NCBI RefSeq assembly: GCF_016793485.1
Contig: NZ_JAEULZ010000050.1
Coordinates: 1-64,000 of the forward strand
Reading direction: 5' to 3'
Length of the DNA: 64,000 nucleotides
DNA from: Mesorhizobium sp.
GTDB taxonomy: Bacteria; Pseudomonadota; Alphaproteobacteria; Rhizobiales; Rhizobiaceae
Part shown: positions 46,125 through 55,096 of the stretch, piece by piece
How the letters are laid out: each line of letters opens with the position of its first letter
Position numbering within the stretch: position 1 is the first letter of the stretch
Translations under genes and position numbers: made by a program
Notes under the pieces: model-generated
The model's input: the letters and a program-made list of their open reading frames with translations, nothing else
Databases searched by the model: none
Told to the model about the DNA's origin: nothing

Positions 46125-48065
46125 TCAACTGCTGGGGGCACGAACCTCGTCGGTTTTCTCCAAAGCCAACTTTACGCGGGAATCGCGATCGTAGACGTCG
46201 CCGAAGTATTCGACCTTGCCGTTCATGTCGGGCCAGGCGGTGAAATAGGCCACATAGATCGGGATCTTGAGCGTATTTTCCCTTGAGTGCCCCTGCTTCA
46301 CTTTCTCGGTTACATGCTCCCGCGTTTTGCCCAGGACGGCCGCCGCCATGCCGCGCGGGTCCTGCAATCGAACGCATCCGTGGCTGAACGCACGCTCGTC
46401 TCGGTCGAAAAGGTCCTTTTGCGGCGTGTCGTGCATGTAGATGGCATGCTTGTTAGGGAACATGATTTTCAATTCGCCGAGCGCGTTGGCTTCGCTCGGC
46501 GTCTGGCGAATGCTGTACGGAACCCTCGAACCGTAGGCGCTCCAGTTGATCGACGATGAGGGAATGCGCTTGCCCTTGGAGTCGGTAACCTCATAACCGG
46601 CGCGATCGAGATAGCCTGGATCGCTACGCAGGCGCGGCAACATCTCGTTGACAATGATCGACTGGGGCACACCCCAATAGGGGTTGTATTCGACATAGCT
46701 GATCTCGTCGTAGAAGAAGCTCGTCTGGTTGGACGGCTTGCCGATCACGACGCGCATGTTCAGCTTCTCGATATCCTTGTCGATGAACTGCGCCCTGAAG
46801 GCAGGCTGATTTATGAAAACACGCGTCTCGCCCATTTCGCGCGGCAGCCACCGCAACTGTTCGAGCGCGATGAGCACCTTGTCTATGCGGTCGGCTTTGG
46901 ACGTACCCGCAAGCGCCGCGACTGTGCGGGGGCCTACAACGCCGTCCGGTTTCAGCCCCGCCCTTACCTGGGCTGCCTTGACGACCGGCACCAGTTGCTC
47001 ACTGTAGGTCTCCGTATCTCCCATCCGATAGAGCAGCTCGCCAAACTCGCCCCCCATCTCGTCATCCAGATCACGCGAGATGAGATTAAGGAGTTTCGGC
47101 AGTTCGGCATTCGTCTCGCCGGGCTTGAGCAGCAACTTGGGGTCAACGACGATTTCGTTCTCCGCGCTGGCGCGCAGCGCCTCCAGTTCAACCCGCAGCG
47201 CCCTATAGGCAGCGCTGTCGGGATGGCGCGTCTCGAGCCAACCTTTTGCATCTGTGGCATTGGAGAGAAGCCTCAGCGCGCCGACCATGTCGAACGGCTT
47301 CTCGGGAAAATCGTGATAGCCGGAAAGCTTGTTGGGATCGATGCGGCCACCCTCCGCGTCTCGCGCATAACGCAGGACGCGCGCGGACAACGCCATTTCG
47401 AAACGGATCTGCTCCGTCTTGCCGGCTGTCGAGGACGGTACGGCAACCGCATAGTCGGAGGGCGACAAGCCATGGCTCGCTGCATCGCCGAGCACGCGCA
47501 ACGCATCGCGGGCGCGTTCGCTTACCTCGCCGTCAGCAATCCAGATGAAATCGGGATTCGCGGAATAGTACTCCGCGAGCGCTTTGGCGATCGCAGGCTC
47601 GGCGAAAAGCTGATAGTCGGCTAGGCCGACCACCGCCTCACGGAACGCGGTGTCGGTAGCGGCCTGATCGAGCGACGCCGACTGACCGATTGCGGCAAGA
47701 GATGTGAAATCGACCCGCTGAAGCGCCGCAGCCTTGTAGTCGTAATAAGAAGGAGCGCTGATCTTGGCAATCTGCGCAGCTTTGCGGGGAGCTGTCGCTC
47801 GCGGCTTGGCCTGTTGGGGCTGTTCAGCCAACGGCTTCCTAACCGAGTTCGGATTGTATCCGCTGCTTATGAAGCGGTCGCTGTTCGCACGACGGCCTCT
47901 ATCTTCCGTCCGCTGGGTACGGACACCGCCGCCAAACAAGGAATCGAACAGCGTCTGAGCCTCTGCCAGCGGTGTTCCCACGACCAGAGCAACAGCCGTC
48001 AAAGCGGGGAACCAGCCGGCTTTCCTCGCGAAACGTATCATCGATGACCCATTTCCGTTGTTCAT
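46125..48065 (-). CDS. L,D-transpeptidase, YcbB/LdtD-like (murein cross-linking)
   Basis: A 646-residue exported enzyme that would form 3-3 cross-links in peptidoglycan. The N-terminus is a signal peptide (FPALTAVALVVGTPLAEAQ). A substrate/scaffold domain follows, then a peptidoglycan-binding repeat (GLKPDGVVGPRTVAAL), then the YkuD catalytic domain with Cys564 in FSHGCVRLQDP and IYMHDTP. Domain order matches E. coli LdtD. ATG codons at 48065 and 48041 are both possible starts; neither has a strong ribosome site. L,D-transpeptidases are the main cross-linkers in Hyphomicrobiales, which fits the taxon. Confidence 0.9.
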   Translation of the reverse strand: MNNGNGSSMIRFARKAGWFPALTAVALVVGTPLAEAQTLFDSLFGGGVRTQRTEDRGRRANSDRFISSGYNPNSVRKPLAEQPQQAKPRATAPRKAAQIAKISAPSYYDYKAAALQRVDFTSLAAIGQSASLDQAATDTAFREAVVGLADYQLFAEPAIAKALAEYYSANPDFIWIADGEVSERARDALRVLGDAASHGLSPSDYAVAVPSSTAGKTEQIRFEMALSARVLRYARDAEGGRIDPNKLSGYHDFPEKPFDMVGALRLLSNATDAKGWLETRHPDSAAYRALRVELEALRASAENEIVVDPKLLLKPGETNAELPKLLNLISRDLDDEMGGEFGELLYRMGDTETYSEQLVPVVKAAQVRAGLKPDGVVGPRTVAALAGTSKADRIDKVLIALEQLRWLPREMGETRVFINQPAFRAQFIDKDIEKLNMRVVIGKPSNQTSFFYDEISYVEYNPYWGVPQSIIVNEMLPRLRSDPGYLDRAGYEVTDSKGKRIPSSSINWSAYGSRVPYSIRQTPSEANALGELKIMFPNKHAIYMHDTPQKDLFDRDERAFSHGCVRLQDPRGMAAAVLGKTREHVTEKVKQGHSRENTLKIPIYVAYFTAWPDMNGKVEYFGDVYDRDSRVKLALEKTDEVRAPSS

Positions 48066-48415
48066 GCGAAGTACTTCATGCGACAGCACGGTGGATGTAA
48101 GGCGAATACACAGCCGATTCATACCGATAACGTGAAGGTCCCACAAATTTCGCCCGCCGTGTTGCCAAACCGCTTCACATCCGCGTGAGCAGACGGTGAA
48201 GGCCAAGGCGTTTGCGGAAAACGGTCGGCGTGACTGACGGCGCTGGTTACTCGACTTCGAGCATCGTCGCCATTCGATCGCGCCAGAAGGGAGAAGGCAG
48301 ACCGCCGCTGTGGAAATCCTGCGCCGGCAGTGTACATTCCGCGCAGGGAACCTACCTCTCGTCGATTCGCCAGGCGTTGCTTCCTGCGTCGCCTCTATCC
48401 ATCGCGCAGGTCGCC

Positions 48416-48766
48416 ATGCCTAACCGCTTTCTGATCTTTGTCGCCGGTCTCTTCGGGGTCTTGGGAGTCGGTCTCTCCGCAGCGGCGGCCCATGGCGGCA
48501 CGCCGAATACGGCAACGGCCGCCACCTTCATGGTTGTCCATGCCCCGGCCCTGCTCGTGATAGGACTGACCAGCTTCAATGCGGTCATCCGCTGGGCCGC
48601 CGCCGTTCTGCTCGTCGGCGTCACCCTTTTCGCAGGCGATCTGGTAAGCCGAGATTTCCTTGACGATCGCCTGTTCGCACTGGCTGCGCCGATAGGCGGC
48701 GCGCTGATGATGCTCGGCTGGCTGGGGGTCGCCCTCTCCGCCCTCTTTCCGCGCCGGCTGCTCTGA
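48416..48766 (+). CDS. DUF423-like small membrane protein
   Basis: A 116-residue inner-membrane protein with four predicted helices. The first helix runs into SAAAAHGG, which resembles the GAFGAHG element of DUF423 proteins, and the C-terminal part PIGGALMMLGWLGVALSAL is typical too. Function of the family is unknown. I use the ATG at 48416 because the longer frame before it lacks membrane or signal features. It is convergent with the VOC gene; the stops are 2 bases apart. Confidence 0.75.
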   Translation: MPNRFLIFVAGLFGVLGVGLSAAAAHGGTPNTATAATFMVVHAPALLVIGLTSFNAVIRWAAAVLLVGVTLFAGDLVSRDFLDDRLFALAAPIGGALMMLGWLGVALSALFPRRLL

Positions 48767-48768
48767 GA

Positions 48769-49200
48769 TCAGGCTGCAGCCAAATGATCGCCGCCTGCGG
48801 TTGCGGCTTCGACGTCCATCCAGATAATCTCCCAGATATGGCCATCGGGATCCTCGAAGCTGCGGCCATACATGAAGCCGAAATCCTGTGTCGGCGTCGG
48901 GTCGATGACGACCCCGGATGCCTCGGCTTTTTTCACCATGGCATCGACGTCTTCGCGGCTTTCGGCGGACAATGCGATCAGCACCTCGCTCGCCGACCGG
49001 GCGTCGACAATCGTCTTCGACGTGAATTCTGCGTATTTGCGATGGGTGAGAAGCATCGCGTAGATAGTCTCCGAAAAGACCATGCAGGATGCTGTGTCAT
49101 CGCTGAATTGCGGATTTCTCGTCGCGCCGATCGATTCATAGAAGGCGGTAGCGCGCTTGAGGTCGGCAACGGGCAGATTGACGAATATCATCTTGGGCAT
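48769..49200 (-). CDS. VOC (glyoxalase/bleomycin resistance) family protein
   Basis: A 143-residue protein with the beta-alpha-beta-beta-beta pattern of the vicinal oxygen chelate superfamily: FVNLPVADLKRATAFYESIG at the N-terminus and SFEDPDGHIWEIIWMD near the C-terminus. The YGRSFEDPDGH segment is typical of the extradiol-like lactoylglutathione lyase-related group. The reaction is unknown. GGAG precedes the ATG. It stands alone. Confidence 0.88.
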   Translation of the reverse strand: MPKMIFVNLPVADLKRATAFYESIGATRNPQFSDDTASCMVFSETIYAMLLTHRKYAEFTSKTIVDARSASEVLIALSAESREDVDAMVKKAEASGVVIDPTPTQDFGFMYGRSFEDPDGHIWEIIWMDVEAATAGGDHLAAA

Positions 49201-49381
49201 GGTTCATTCTCCTTTGCTTTCGCTCCAAAGGACGAACTGGGGCGGTAAAGTCCGACATCAAGCCGGAACAAAAAGCGAAGTTCGGCGCTGTGATGACGAT
49301 TCAGAAAAGTGGTGCCCAGTCAGTTCGTTGGCGAAATCATGCCATTGCGTGAAGCTTCATTTTAGGAGCCGCTGCGTGGGC

Positions 49382-50770
49382 TCAATGGCCCATGCGATTC
49401 CAGGCGTCGAGGCCGGCGATCTTGTAGGCTTCGGCAAGCGTCGGATAGTTAAAGGTGTTGTTGACGAAGAAATCCACGGTCCCGCCCAGGTTGATGACAG
49501 CCTGGCCGATGTGGATCAGCTCAGTCGCCCCCTCGCCGACGATATGCGCGCCGAGCAGGCGACGCGTTTCGATCGAGAAGATCAGCTTCAGGAAGCCCGA
49601 ATCCACGCCCATGATATGCCCGCGCGATGTTTCGCGGAAGCGCGCAACGCCGACTTCGTAGGGCGTGTCGGAGCTGCGGACCTGTTCCTCCGACTGTCCT
49701 ACGGTGGAGATTTCCGGCACTGAGTATATACCATAGGGAAACGTCTCCGGCGGCGGCGGCAGCATGACGCCGAAGGCATGGCAAGCTGCTACCCTGCCCT
49801 GCTCCATGGCGGTCGAGGCAAGGCTGGGGAAGCCGATCACGTCGCCAGCCGCATAAATATTGGGAACCGTCGTCTGGAATGTCTCGGGGTCGGCCTTGAT
49901 GCGCCCCCGGCTGTCCACCTCAATACCGACCGTCTCCAGCCCGAGGCTGCCTACATTGCCGCTGCGTCCGGCTGCGTAAAGCGCTATCTGCGAACGTACG
50001 GTACGCCCGTCTCCCAGCGTGATATCGACAGACCCGTTCTCGACCTGGATTTCCTTGACCGTGCTGCCGAGCCTGATCGCCATGCCGCGATCGCGCATTT
50101 GATGAAGGAAGTCGTCGACGATCTCACGATCGACGAAGTCGAGGATCGTCTGGCGCGACTCGATCAGCGTGACCGGCACGTCCAGCGCCGAGAAGATCGT
50201 CGCGTATTCGACCCCAATGACACCGCCACCGATCACCGTCAATGTCCGCGGCAACTGTTCCAGCGAAAGCATCTCATCGCTGTCGAAGACATGCTTCCTG
50301 TCGAACGGAACATTGTCCGGGCGATACGGCCTCGTGCCCACCGAGATCATCGCGTGGGAGAAGCCGACGTCGCTGGTATCGCCATTCTCGTTAGTAAGTT
50401 GCAGCCGGTCGGAGGCAACGAACTTGGCCGTCGCCCGCGTGTGTCGAACACCATTGCGCATGAACTGGTGCTGCAGCACCTCGACTTCGTGGTCGAGCGT
50501 CTTGCGCAGCCGCTGGATCAGGTCGCCGATCGAGATATCCTGTTTGACGCGATAGCCCCGTCCGTAAAAGCCGCGCTCCCGCCAACCGGAAAGATTGAGC
50601 ACCGTTTCGCGCAGCGTCTTGGAAGGGATGGTTCCGGTATGGACGGAGACGCCGCCGAGCCGGCTGCCCTTGTCCACGACCAGCACAGACTTGCCAAGCT
50701 TGGCGGACTGTATAGCGGCGCGGCGGCCCGACGGACCGCTGCCTATGACGACCATGTCGTAATGCTGCAT
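49382..50770 (-). CDS. sthA: Si-specific NAD(P)+ transhydrogenase (soluble)
   Basis: A 462-residue flavoprotein that transfers hydride between NADPH and NAD and balances the two pools. The FAD loop VVIGSGPSGRRAAIQ begins the protein, the second nucleotide fold has VIGGGVIGVEYA, and the C-terminal AGLDAWNRMGH dimer region is intact. As expected for SthA, and unlike lipoamide dehydrogenase or glutathione reductase, the disulfide is missing: the motif reads GGVSVHTGTIPSKTL with no cysteine. It is transcribed alone. Confidence 0.93.
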   Translation of the reverse strand: MQHYDMVVIGSGPSGRRAAIQSAKLGKSVLVVDKGSRLGGVSVHTGTIPSKTLRETVLNLSGWRERGFYGRGYRVKQDISIGDLIQRLRKTLDHEVEVLQHQFMRNGVRHTRATAKFVASDRLQLTNENGDTSDVGFSHAMISVGTRPYRPDNVPFDRKHVFDSDEMLSLEQLPRTLTVIGGGVIGVEYATIFSALDVPVTLIESRQTILDFVDREIVDDFLHQMRDRGMAIRLGSTVKEIQVENGSVDITLGDGRTVRSQIALYAAGRSGNVGSLGLETVGIEVDSRGRIKADPETFQTTVPNIYAAGDVIGFPSLASTAMEQGRVAACHAFGVMLPPPPETFPYGIYSVPEISTVGQSEEQVRSSDTPYEVGVARFRETSRGHIMGVDSGFLKLIFSIETRRLLGAHIVGEGATELIHIGQAVINLGGTVDFFVNNTFNYPTLAEAYKIAGLDAWNRMGH

Positions 50771-50943
50771 GTGGCTTCCCCGAATCCCGCCGGATCCCCA
50801 CCGGCTCTGCTGCAGTGCAGCGTAATTAACGTCATCACGCGGACGAACTCAACCGATGTAACGCCAACGTCGCTTGAATCAGCCCTGACACTTCACCATG
50901 TTCACTGACAGGCGCATGACAAGCGGCGCAACAGGAGAAAAGA

Positions 50944-51408
50944 TTGGCTATTCTGGACGGCGAGATCATCCCAAGCAGGCTGGACGATGTTCGCGCCTAC
51001 TCGGGCGTGCGGACCAGGCGCATCCTCGCCTTCTGCGTGGATTACCTGATCGTTGGGCTGTTGCTGATACCGTTTGCGATCCTGGTTCTTCTTCTTGGCC
51101 TGCTCACGTTCGGCCTCGGATGGGGGCTGTTCGCCATCCTCGTGCCGCTGGTAGCGCTGATCTATGTTTGGAACACGCTTGGCGGGCGCAATCAGGCGAC
51201 GGTCGGCATGCGGATGATGGGTATTCGCCTTGATCGCCTCGACGGGCGGCCTGTCGATGGCATGCTGGCGGTGGTGCATTCCGTTCTTTTCTGGGCCGCC
51301 AACGTGGTGCTGACGCCCCTCGTGCTGCTGGTCTCTCTTTTCGCCGACCGCAAGCGTACGCTTCATGACCTGCTGCTCGGCACGGTGGTAAGCCGGACGG
51401 ATCGGTAG
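50944..51408 (+). CDS. RDD family membrane protein
   Basis: A 154-residue inner-membrane protein with two or three helices (LAFCVDYLIVGLLLIPFAILV and following, and VLFWAANVVLTPLVLLVSL). The family's Arg-Asp-Asp signature appears in a relaxed form, TRRILAFCVDYLIV, and the C-terminal ADRKRTLHDLLLGTVV is diagnostic. It starts at TTG with AGGAG six bases upstream. It lies just upstream of bpt in the same direction, with a hairpin between. Confidence 0.87.
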   Translation: MAILDGEIIPSRLDDVRAYSGVRTRRILAFCVDYLIVGLLLIPFAILVLLLGLLTFGLGWGLFAILVPLVALIYVWNTLGGRNQATVGMRMMGIRLDRLDGRPVDGMLAVVHSVLFWAANVVLTPLVLLVSLFADRKRTLHDLLLGTVVSRTDR

Positions 51409-51426
51409 CTATCACGCGGATTTTTG

Positions 51427-51451
51427 GGCCGGCTGACAGAAAAAGCCGGCC
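51427..51451. other. Hairpin between the RDD gene and bpt
   Basis: 8-bp perfect stem GGCCGGCT / AGCCGGCC with a nine-base loop, 18 bases after the RDD stop. There is no U-tract, so it is at best a weak terminator. Confidence 0.5.
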
Positions 51452-51547
51452 TATCGATTCGTGACGCTCACAATCCAGTTGAATTTTTTGCGACAGGCCT
51501 CAAGGTAGAACGATTCACACGGAGCAGCAGTTTCCTCCCGACCCGCG

Positions 51548-52303
51548 ATGACGCACCATCCGACACAGTCGCCGCAATTTTTCCTGACAGCGCCATCGCC
51601 CTGTCCGTATCTTGAGCGCCAGTTCGAACGCAAGGTCTTCACTCATCTGGTTGGCGACAGGGCGCCGGAGATGAACGACCTGTTGACGCAGGGCGGCTTC
51701 CGTCGATCACAGAACATTGCCTACCGGCCGGCCTGCGAGAGTTGTCGCGCCTGCATCTCGGTCCGCATTCTGGCCCATGAATTCCAGCCGACCAGGAACA
51801 TGCGCCGCGTAGCACAGCGAAACGCCGACCTTATTGGCGAAATGCGTGATGCCGAGCCCTCCACCGAGCAGTATTCGCTGTTCCGCTCCTACCTCGATGC
51901 ACGTCATCGCAGGGGTGGCATGTCGGACATGACGGTCCTCGACTACGCGATGATGGTCGAGGACACCCATGTCGACACCCAGGTGATCGAATACCGGAAG
52001 CGGGGACCTGATACGTTCATCACAGGGCGCGGCGTGGGCGAATTGATCGCAGTGGCCCTGACCGACCGGATGGCTGACGGCCTGTCAATGGTCTATTCCT
52101 ATTTCAATCCCGAGTTTGCCGACCGCTCGCTCGGCACCTTCATGATCCTCGACCATATCTCACGGGCACGCGCTGCAGGCCTGCCCCATGTCTATCTCGG
52201 CTACTGGGTCAACGGCTCGCGCAAGATGGACTATAAGGTCCGCTTCCTGCCGCAGGAGCATCTCGGCCCGAAAGGCTGGGAACGCTACGACGGACAAACC
52301 TGA
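51548..52303 (+). CDS. bpt: Aspartate/glutamate leucyltransferase (N-degron pathway)
   Basis: A 251-residue aminoacyl-tRNA--protein transferase. Bpt moves leucine from leucyl-tRNA to proteins that begin with Asp or Glu and so marks them for ClpS/ClpAP. Family marks are the N-terminal [14 protein letters not shown], the cysteine-rich [16 protein letters not shown], and the C-terminal [17 protein letters not shown]-like segment (here [17 protein letters not shown]). Length is normal. The ATG at 51548 gives the conserved N-terminus. Confidence 0.93.
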   Translation: MTHHPTQSPQFFLTAPSPCPYLERQFERKVFTHLVGDRAPEMNDLLTQGGFRRSQNIAYRPACESCRACISVRILAHEFQPTRNMRRVAQRNADLIGEMRDAEPSTEQYSLFRSYLDARHRRGGMSDMTVLDYAMMVEDTHVDTQVIEYRKRGPDTFITGRGVGELIAVALTDRMADGLSMVYSYFNPEFADRSLGTFMILDHISRARAAGLPHVYLGYWVNGSRKMDYKVRFLPQEHLGPKGWERYDGQT

Positions 52304-52353
52304 CCAACCGGCCCGTAACCTCACGCTGCCGCTGAACATCGACGGAGCGGAAC

Positions 52354-53259
52354 GTGACGGCGCAAAGCCCCAACCACGTAAAAGGACTGGTGATTACCGG
52401 CATCGGTGGTCTGGCGCTCACCGTCGACATTCCGCTCATCAGGCTGGCGAACGGCGAGTCATGGTCGATCCTCATGGCGCGCACCGGCACCACTTTCTTG
52501 GCTGCCCTTGTCATATGGGCGGTGTGGCGAACCATGACGCCGTCGGCGCCGAAACTCGTTCCTGGACGCGCTGGACTGATGGTTGCAGGGCTGTATGGGC
52601 TTGGCTCGATCTGCTTCATCACGGCGGTCTTTCATACGACCACCGCCAACCTTGTCTTCATCCTCGCCTTCAATACGATGTTCGCCGCACTCCTGTCATG
52701 GCTGTTCCTCGGCGAGCGCCCGCGTGGCGCGACGCTTTTGGCGATGGCAGCCATGACGGTCGGCGTGCTGATCATCGTCTGGGATTCGGTGGGAACCGGT
52801 AATCTGTTCGGCGACCTGATGGCGGCGTGCTCCGCGCTTGCCGTTGCAGCGGCTATCACCGTCTCTCGCTCAAGCGGCGAGGACATGGGCTTTACCTCGT
52901 TGATCGGAGTGATCATTCCTTTCACCATTGCCGCCGTCATGGTCGGAGGCTCCGATACGGGCTTTCGCGTGGAGGAACCTTGGTGGATCATCCTCAACGG
53001 CGCGATCATCATGCCGCTTTCGTTCTACTGCCTGGCCACCGGCCCGCGCTACATAACCGGCCCCGAGGTCGCCATGTTCTACCTGCTCGAGACAGTGTTT
53101 GCGCCGATTTGGGTGTGGATGATCTTCTACGAGGTGCCAACCCGCAACAGCCTGATCGGCGGAACCATCCTCATCGTCGCGCTGGTTGCACACTCGGTAT
53201 GGCAACTGGTGGAAGGCAGGAAGCGGCGGGCGTCGACATCCGTCACGCATCCCGTCTGA
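52354..53259 (+). CDS. DMT superfamily transporter (EamA domains)
   Basis: A 301-residue inner-membrane protein with ten predicted helices in two EamA repeats; EAA-like VFLGERPRG (here WLFLGERPRG) closes the first repeat. Such proteins export amino acids or other metabolites. It starts with GTG at 52354, 50 bases behind bpt, with GGAGCGGAAC upstream. It converges with the CAP-domain gene, with two bases between the stops. Confidence 0.88.
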   Translation: MTAQSPNHVKGLVITGIGGLALTVDIPLIRLANGESWSILMARTGTTFLAALVIWAVWRTMTPSAPKLVPGRAGLMVAGLYGLGSICFITAVFHTTTANLVFILAFNTMFAALLSWLFLGERPRGATLLAMAAMTVGVLIIVWDSVGTGNLFGDLMAACSALAVAAAITVSRSSGEDMGFTSLIGVIIPFTIAAVMVGGSDTGFRVEEPWWIILNGAIIMPLSFYCLATGPRYITGPEVAMFYLLETVFAPIWVWMIFYEVPTRNSLIGGTILIVALVAHSVWQLVEGRKRRASTSVTHPV

Positions 53260-53261
53260 AC

Positions 53262-53753
53262 CTACCTGCCGAGGATCAGAGCCCAGTACTTCTGGCCCTG
53301 GTCGTCAGTGGCCGACGCGAGCCCGTAGCGGCCAAAACGGGGGTCCAGCATGTTGCGCCGATGCCCCGCTGAGTCCATCCACATACGGAACAGCCGTTCG
53401 GGCTCCATCCTGCCGTAAGCAACGTTTTCAGCGGCGGCGCCCTCGACGCCGTTTTCACGCATGCGGGTAGCGAAGTCTTTTCGCCAACCAGTGCTATGCT
53501 CCATCTTCGCCGCACTGGCCATGTAGCCGGCCTGCTGAGCAGCCGCCCTTTCCAGCCTTGCATCGGGCTTAAGAGGAGGGAGGCCCTGATCGCGGCGGAT
53601 CGAGGCCAGGTACATTTCTCCGGATGCCGACGCGCCGACACCTGGGGCGCCGGAGCCGGGCATGGATATGCTCTGGCATCCAGCGACCGAGAGCAGGGCA
53701 ACCAGCGCGAGGGAACCAATCGCAGGAAGACGACGTGGAGATCTGTGGTTCAT
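53262..53753 (-). CDS. CAP/SCP-domain lipoprotein
   Basis: A 163-residue exported protein. The signal peptide ends in a lipobox LSVAGC, so it should be a membrane-anchored lipoprotein. The CAP (SCP/PR1) domain follows: AENVAYG, MWMDSAGHRRNMLDPRFGRYGLA and the C-terminal YWALILGR. These are the conserved segments of bacterial CAP proteins (YkwD-like). The role is unknown. It lies 29 bases downstream of the AI-2E family gene on the same strand. Confidence 0.9.
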   Translation of the reverse strand: MNHRSPRRLPAIGSLALVALLSVAGCQSISMPGSGAPGVGASASGEMYLASIRRDQGLPPLKPDARLERAAAQQAGYMASAAKMEHSTGWRKDFATRMRENGVEGAAAENVAYGRMEPERLFRMWMDSAGHRRNMLDPRFGRYGLASATDDQGQKYWALILGR

Positions 53754-53782
53754 GGGGAAGCCTGGATGTTGATTGTCAGTCT

Positions 53783-55000
53783 TCAGCCGGAATGTGGTTT
53801 TTGCCGGGCCAGTTGCGCGATGGGCTCCGCCTCGATCGCAGGAGGCAACGCGTCAGTCTCGGACGCGGAAATGTCGTGCATCGCCGGATCGACCTCGTGC
53901 AGCCACTCGCGCCAGATCGATACGAGGATCGCCATCAGGACCGGCCCCAGAAACAAGCCGAGCAGCCCCATCGTCTTCACCCCGCCGATCAGACCGAAGA
54001 AGGTCGGCAAGAACGGCAGCTTGATCGGTCCGCCGACGAGCTTCGGACGCAAGGTCTTGTCGACGATGAAAAGCTCGATGGAACCCCACAGGAACAGCGC
54101 GACGCCGGCAAAAGGCGAGCCGCTTGCGACCAGATAGATCGATACCAGCGTGAACGAAAGCGGTGCGCCACCCGGTATCAACGCCATCAGGCCCGTCAGC
54201 GCGCCGAGGGTCACGGGTGACGGCACGCCGGCCAGCCAGTAGGCGATGCCGAGAACAATGCCCTCGCCAATGGCGATCAGCGTCATGCCGGTGACAGTCG
54301 AACTGATGGTGGCGGGCACGACGCGCGAGATTCGCCCCCATCGGTGCGGCAGGATGCGCTCGCCGATCCGGTCGACCTGCGCGGCGAACGTCTCGCCGTC
54401 ACGGTAGGTGAAAAATAGAGCGATCAGCATGAAGAGAAGCGTCAGGAGCAGGCCGAACGCCCCGGTGCCGGCCGCGACGACGCCACGATAGATGCTGCCG
54501 ATGTTGGCGCCGCTGACGAGTTGGATGATCTCGCCTATCCCGCCGGGATGCGCCAGATACCTGGTCCACTGTTCATCCAGCCATTCGCCGGCAATTGGCA
54601 ATTGTGCGATCCAACCTGGCGTCTGCGCGCCCTCGCGGTTGGTCACTAGCGCCCAGCCGACCCATTCCCGGATTTCCACGATCGCGTAGCTGCCGGCCCA
54701 CATGATCGGCACGATGAGGAATGCGAGGATAAGCAACAGGGCTAGGCTAGCCGCAATCGTGCGGCTGCCGCCTACAGCCGCCAACAGCCTGCGATAGAGA
54801 GGCCAACTTGCGAAGGCGATGACCAGCGCCGCCAGCACCGGGACAAGGAAGCCATGGAAGAAATAGACCCCCGCCAGGATGACCAGCAGGAGCAGCCAGC
54901 GGGCTGCTGACAGGGGTGCGATCACCGCAGTCCTTGGCGCCGTCGAAGCGCCAAAGAGCGGCCGCTCCCGGTCCACAGCCCTGATCCTAGGTTCCTTCAA
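53783..55000 (-). CDS. AI-2E family transporter (PerM-like)
   Basis: A 405-residue inner-membrane protein with about eight helices. The family's central region RIGERILPHRWG, then TVTGMTLIAIGEGIVLGIAYWLAG and PGGAPLSFTLVS, is present, and the end FLGPVLMAILVSIWREWL is typical. The family name comes from TqsA, but most members transport something else, including sodium/proton exchange. The start is TTG; no in-frame ATG lies near. It follows the RND gene after 96 bases on the same strand. Confidence 0.88.
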   Translation of the reverse strand: MKEPRIRAVDRERPLFGASTAPRTAVIAPLSAARWLLLLVILAGVYFFHGFLVPVLAALVIAFASWPLYRRLLAAVGGSRTIAASLALLLILAFLIVPIMWAGSYAIVEIREWVGWALVTNREGAQTPGWIAQLPIAGEWLDEQWTRYLAHPGGIGEIIQLVSGANIGSIYRGVVAAGTGAFGLLLTLLFMLIALFFTYRDGETFAAQVDRIGERILPHRWGRISRVVPATISSTVTGMTLIAIGEGIVLGIAYWLAGVPSPVTLGALTGLMALIPGGAPLSFTLVSIYLVASGSPFAGVALFLWGSIELFIVDKTLRPKLVGGPIKLPFLPTFFGLIGGVKTMGLLGLFLGPVLMAILVSIWREWLHEVDPAMHDISASETDALPPAIEAEPIAQLARQKPHSG

Positions 55001-55096
55001 GCGTCATTTCCCAGCCGAACTCTGCGTATGACTTATGCATAACAGGCCCGACAAGCAAATGGCAGGTTAACAGCGACAGCCCGTATTACCGCTGCG

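Noticed and set aside
49382-50770. Reading SthA as dihydrolipoamide dehydrogenase or mercuric reductase
   Set aside because: The redox-active cysteine pair is missing (GGVSVHTGTIPSK), as is normal for soluble transhydrogenase.
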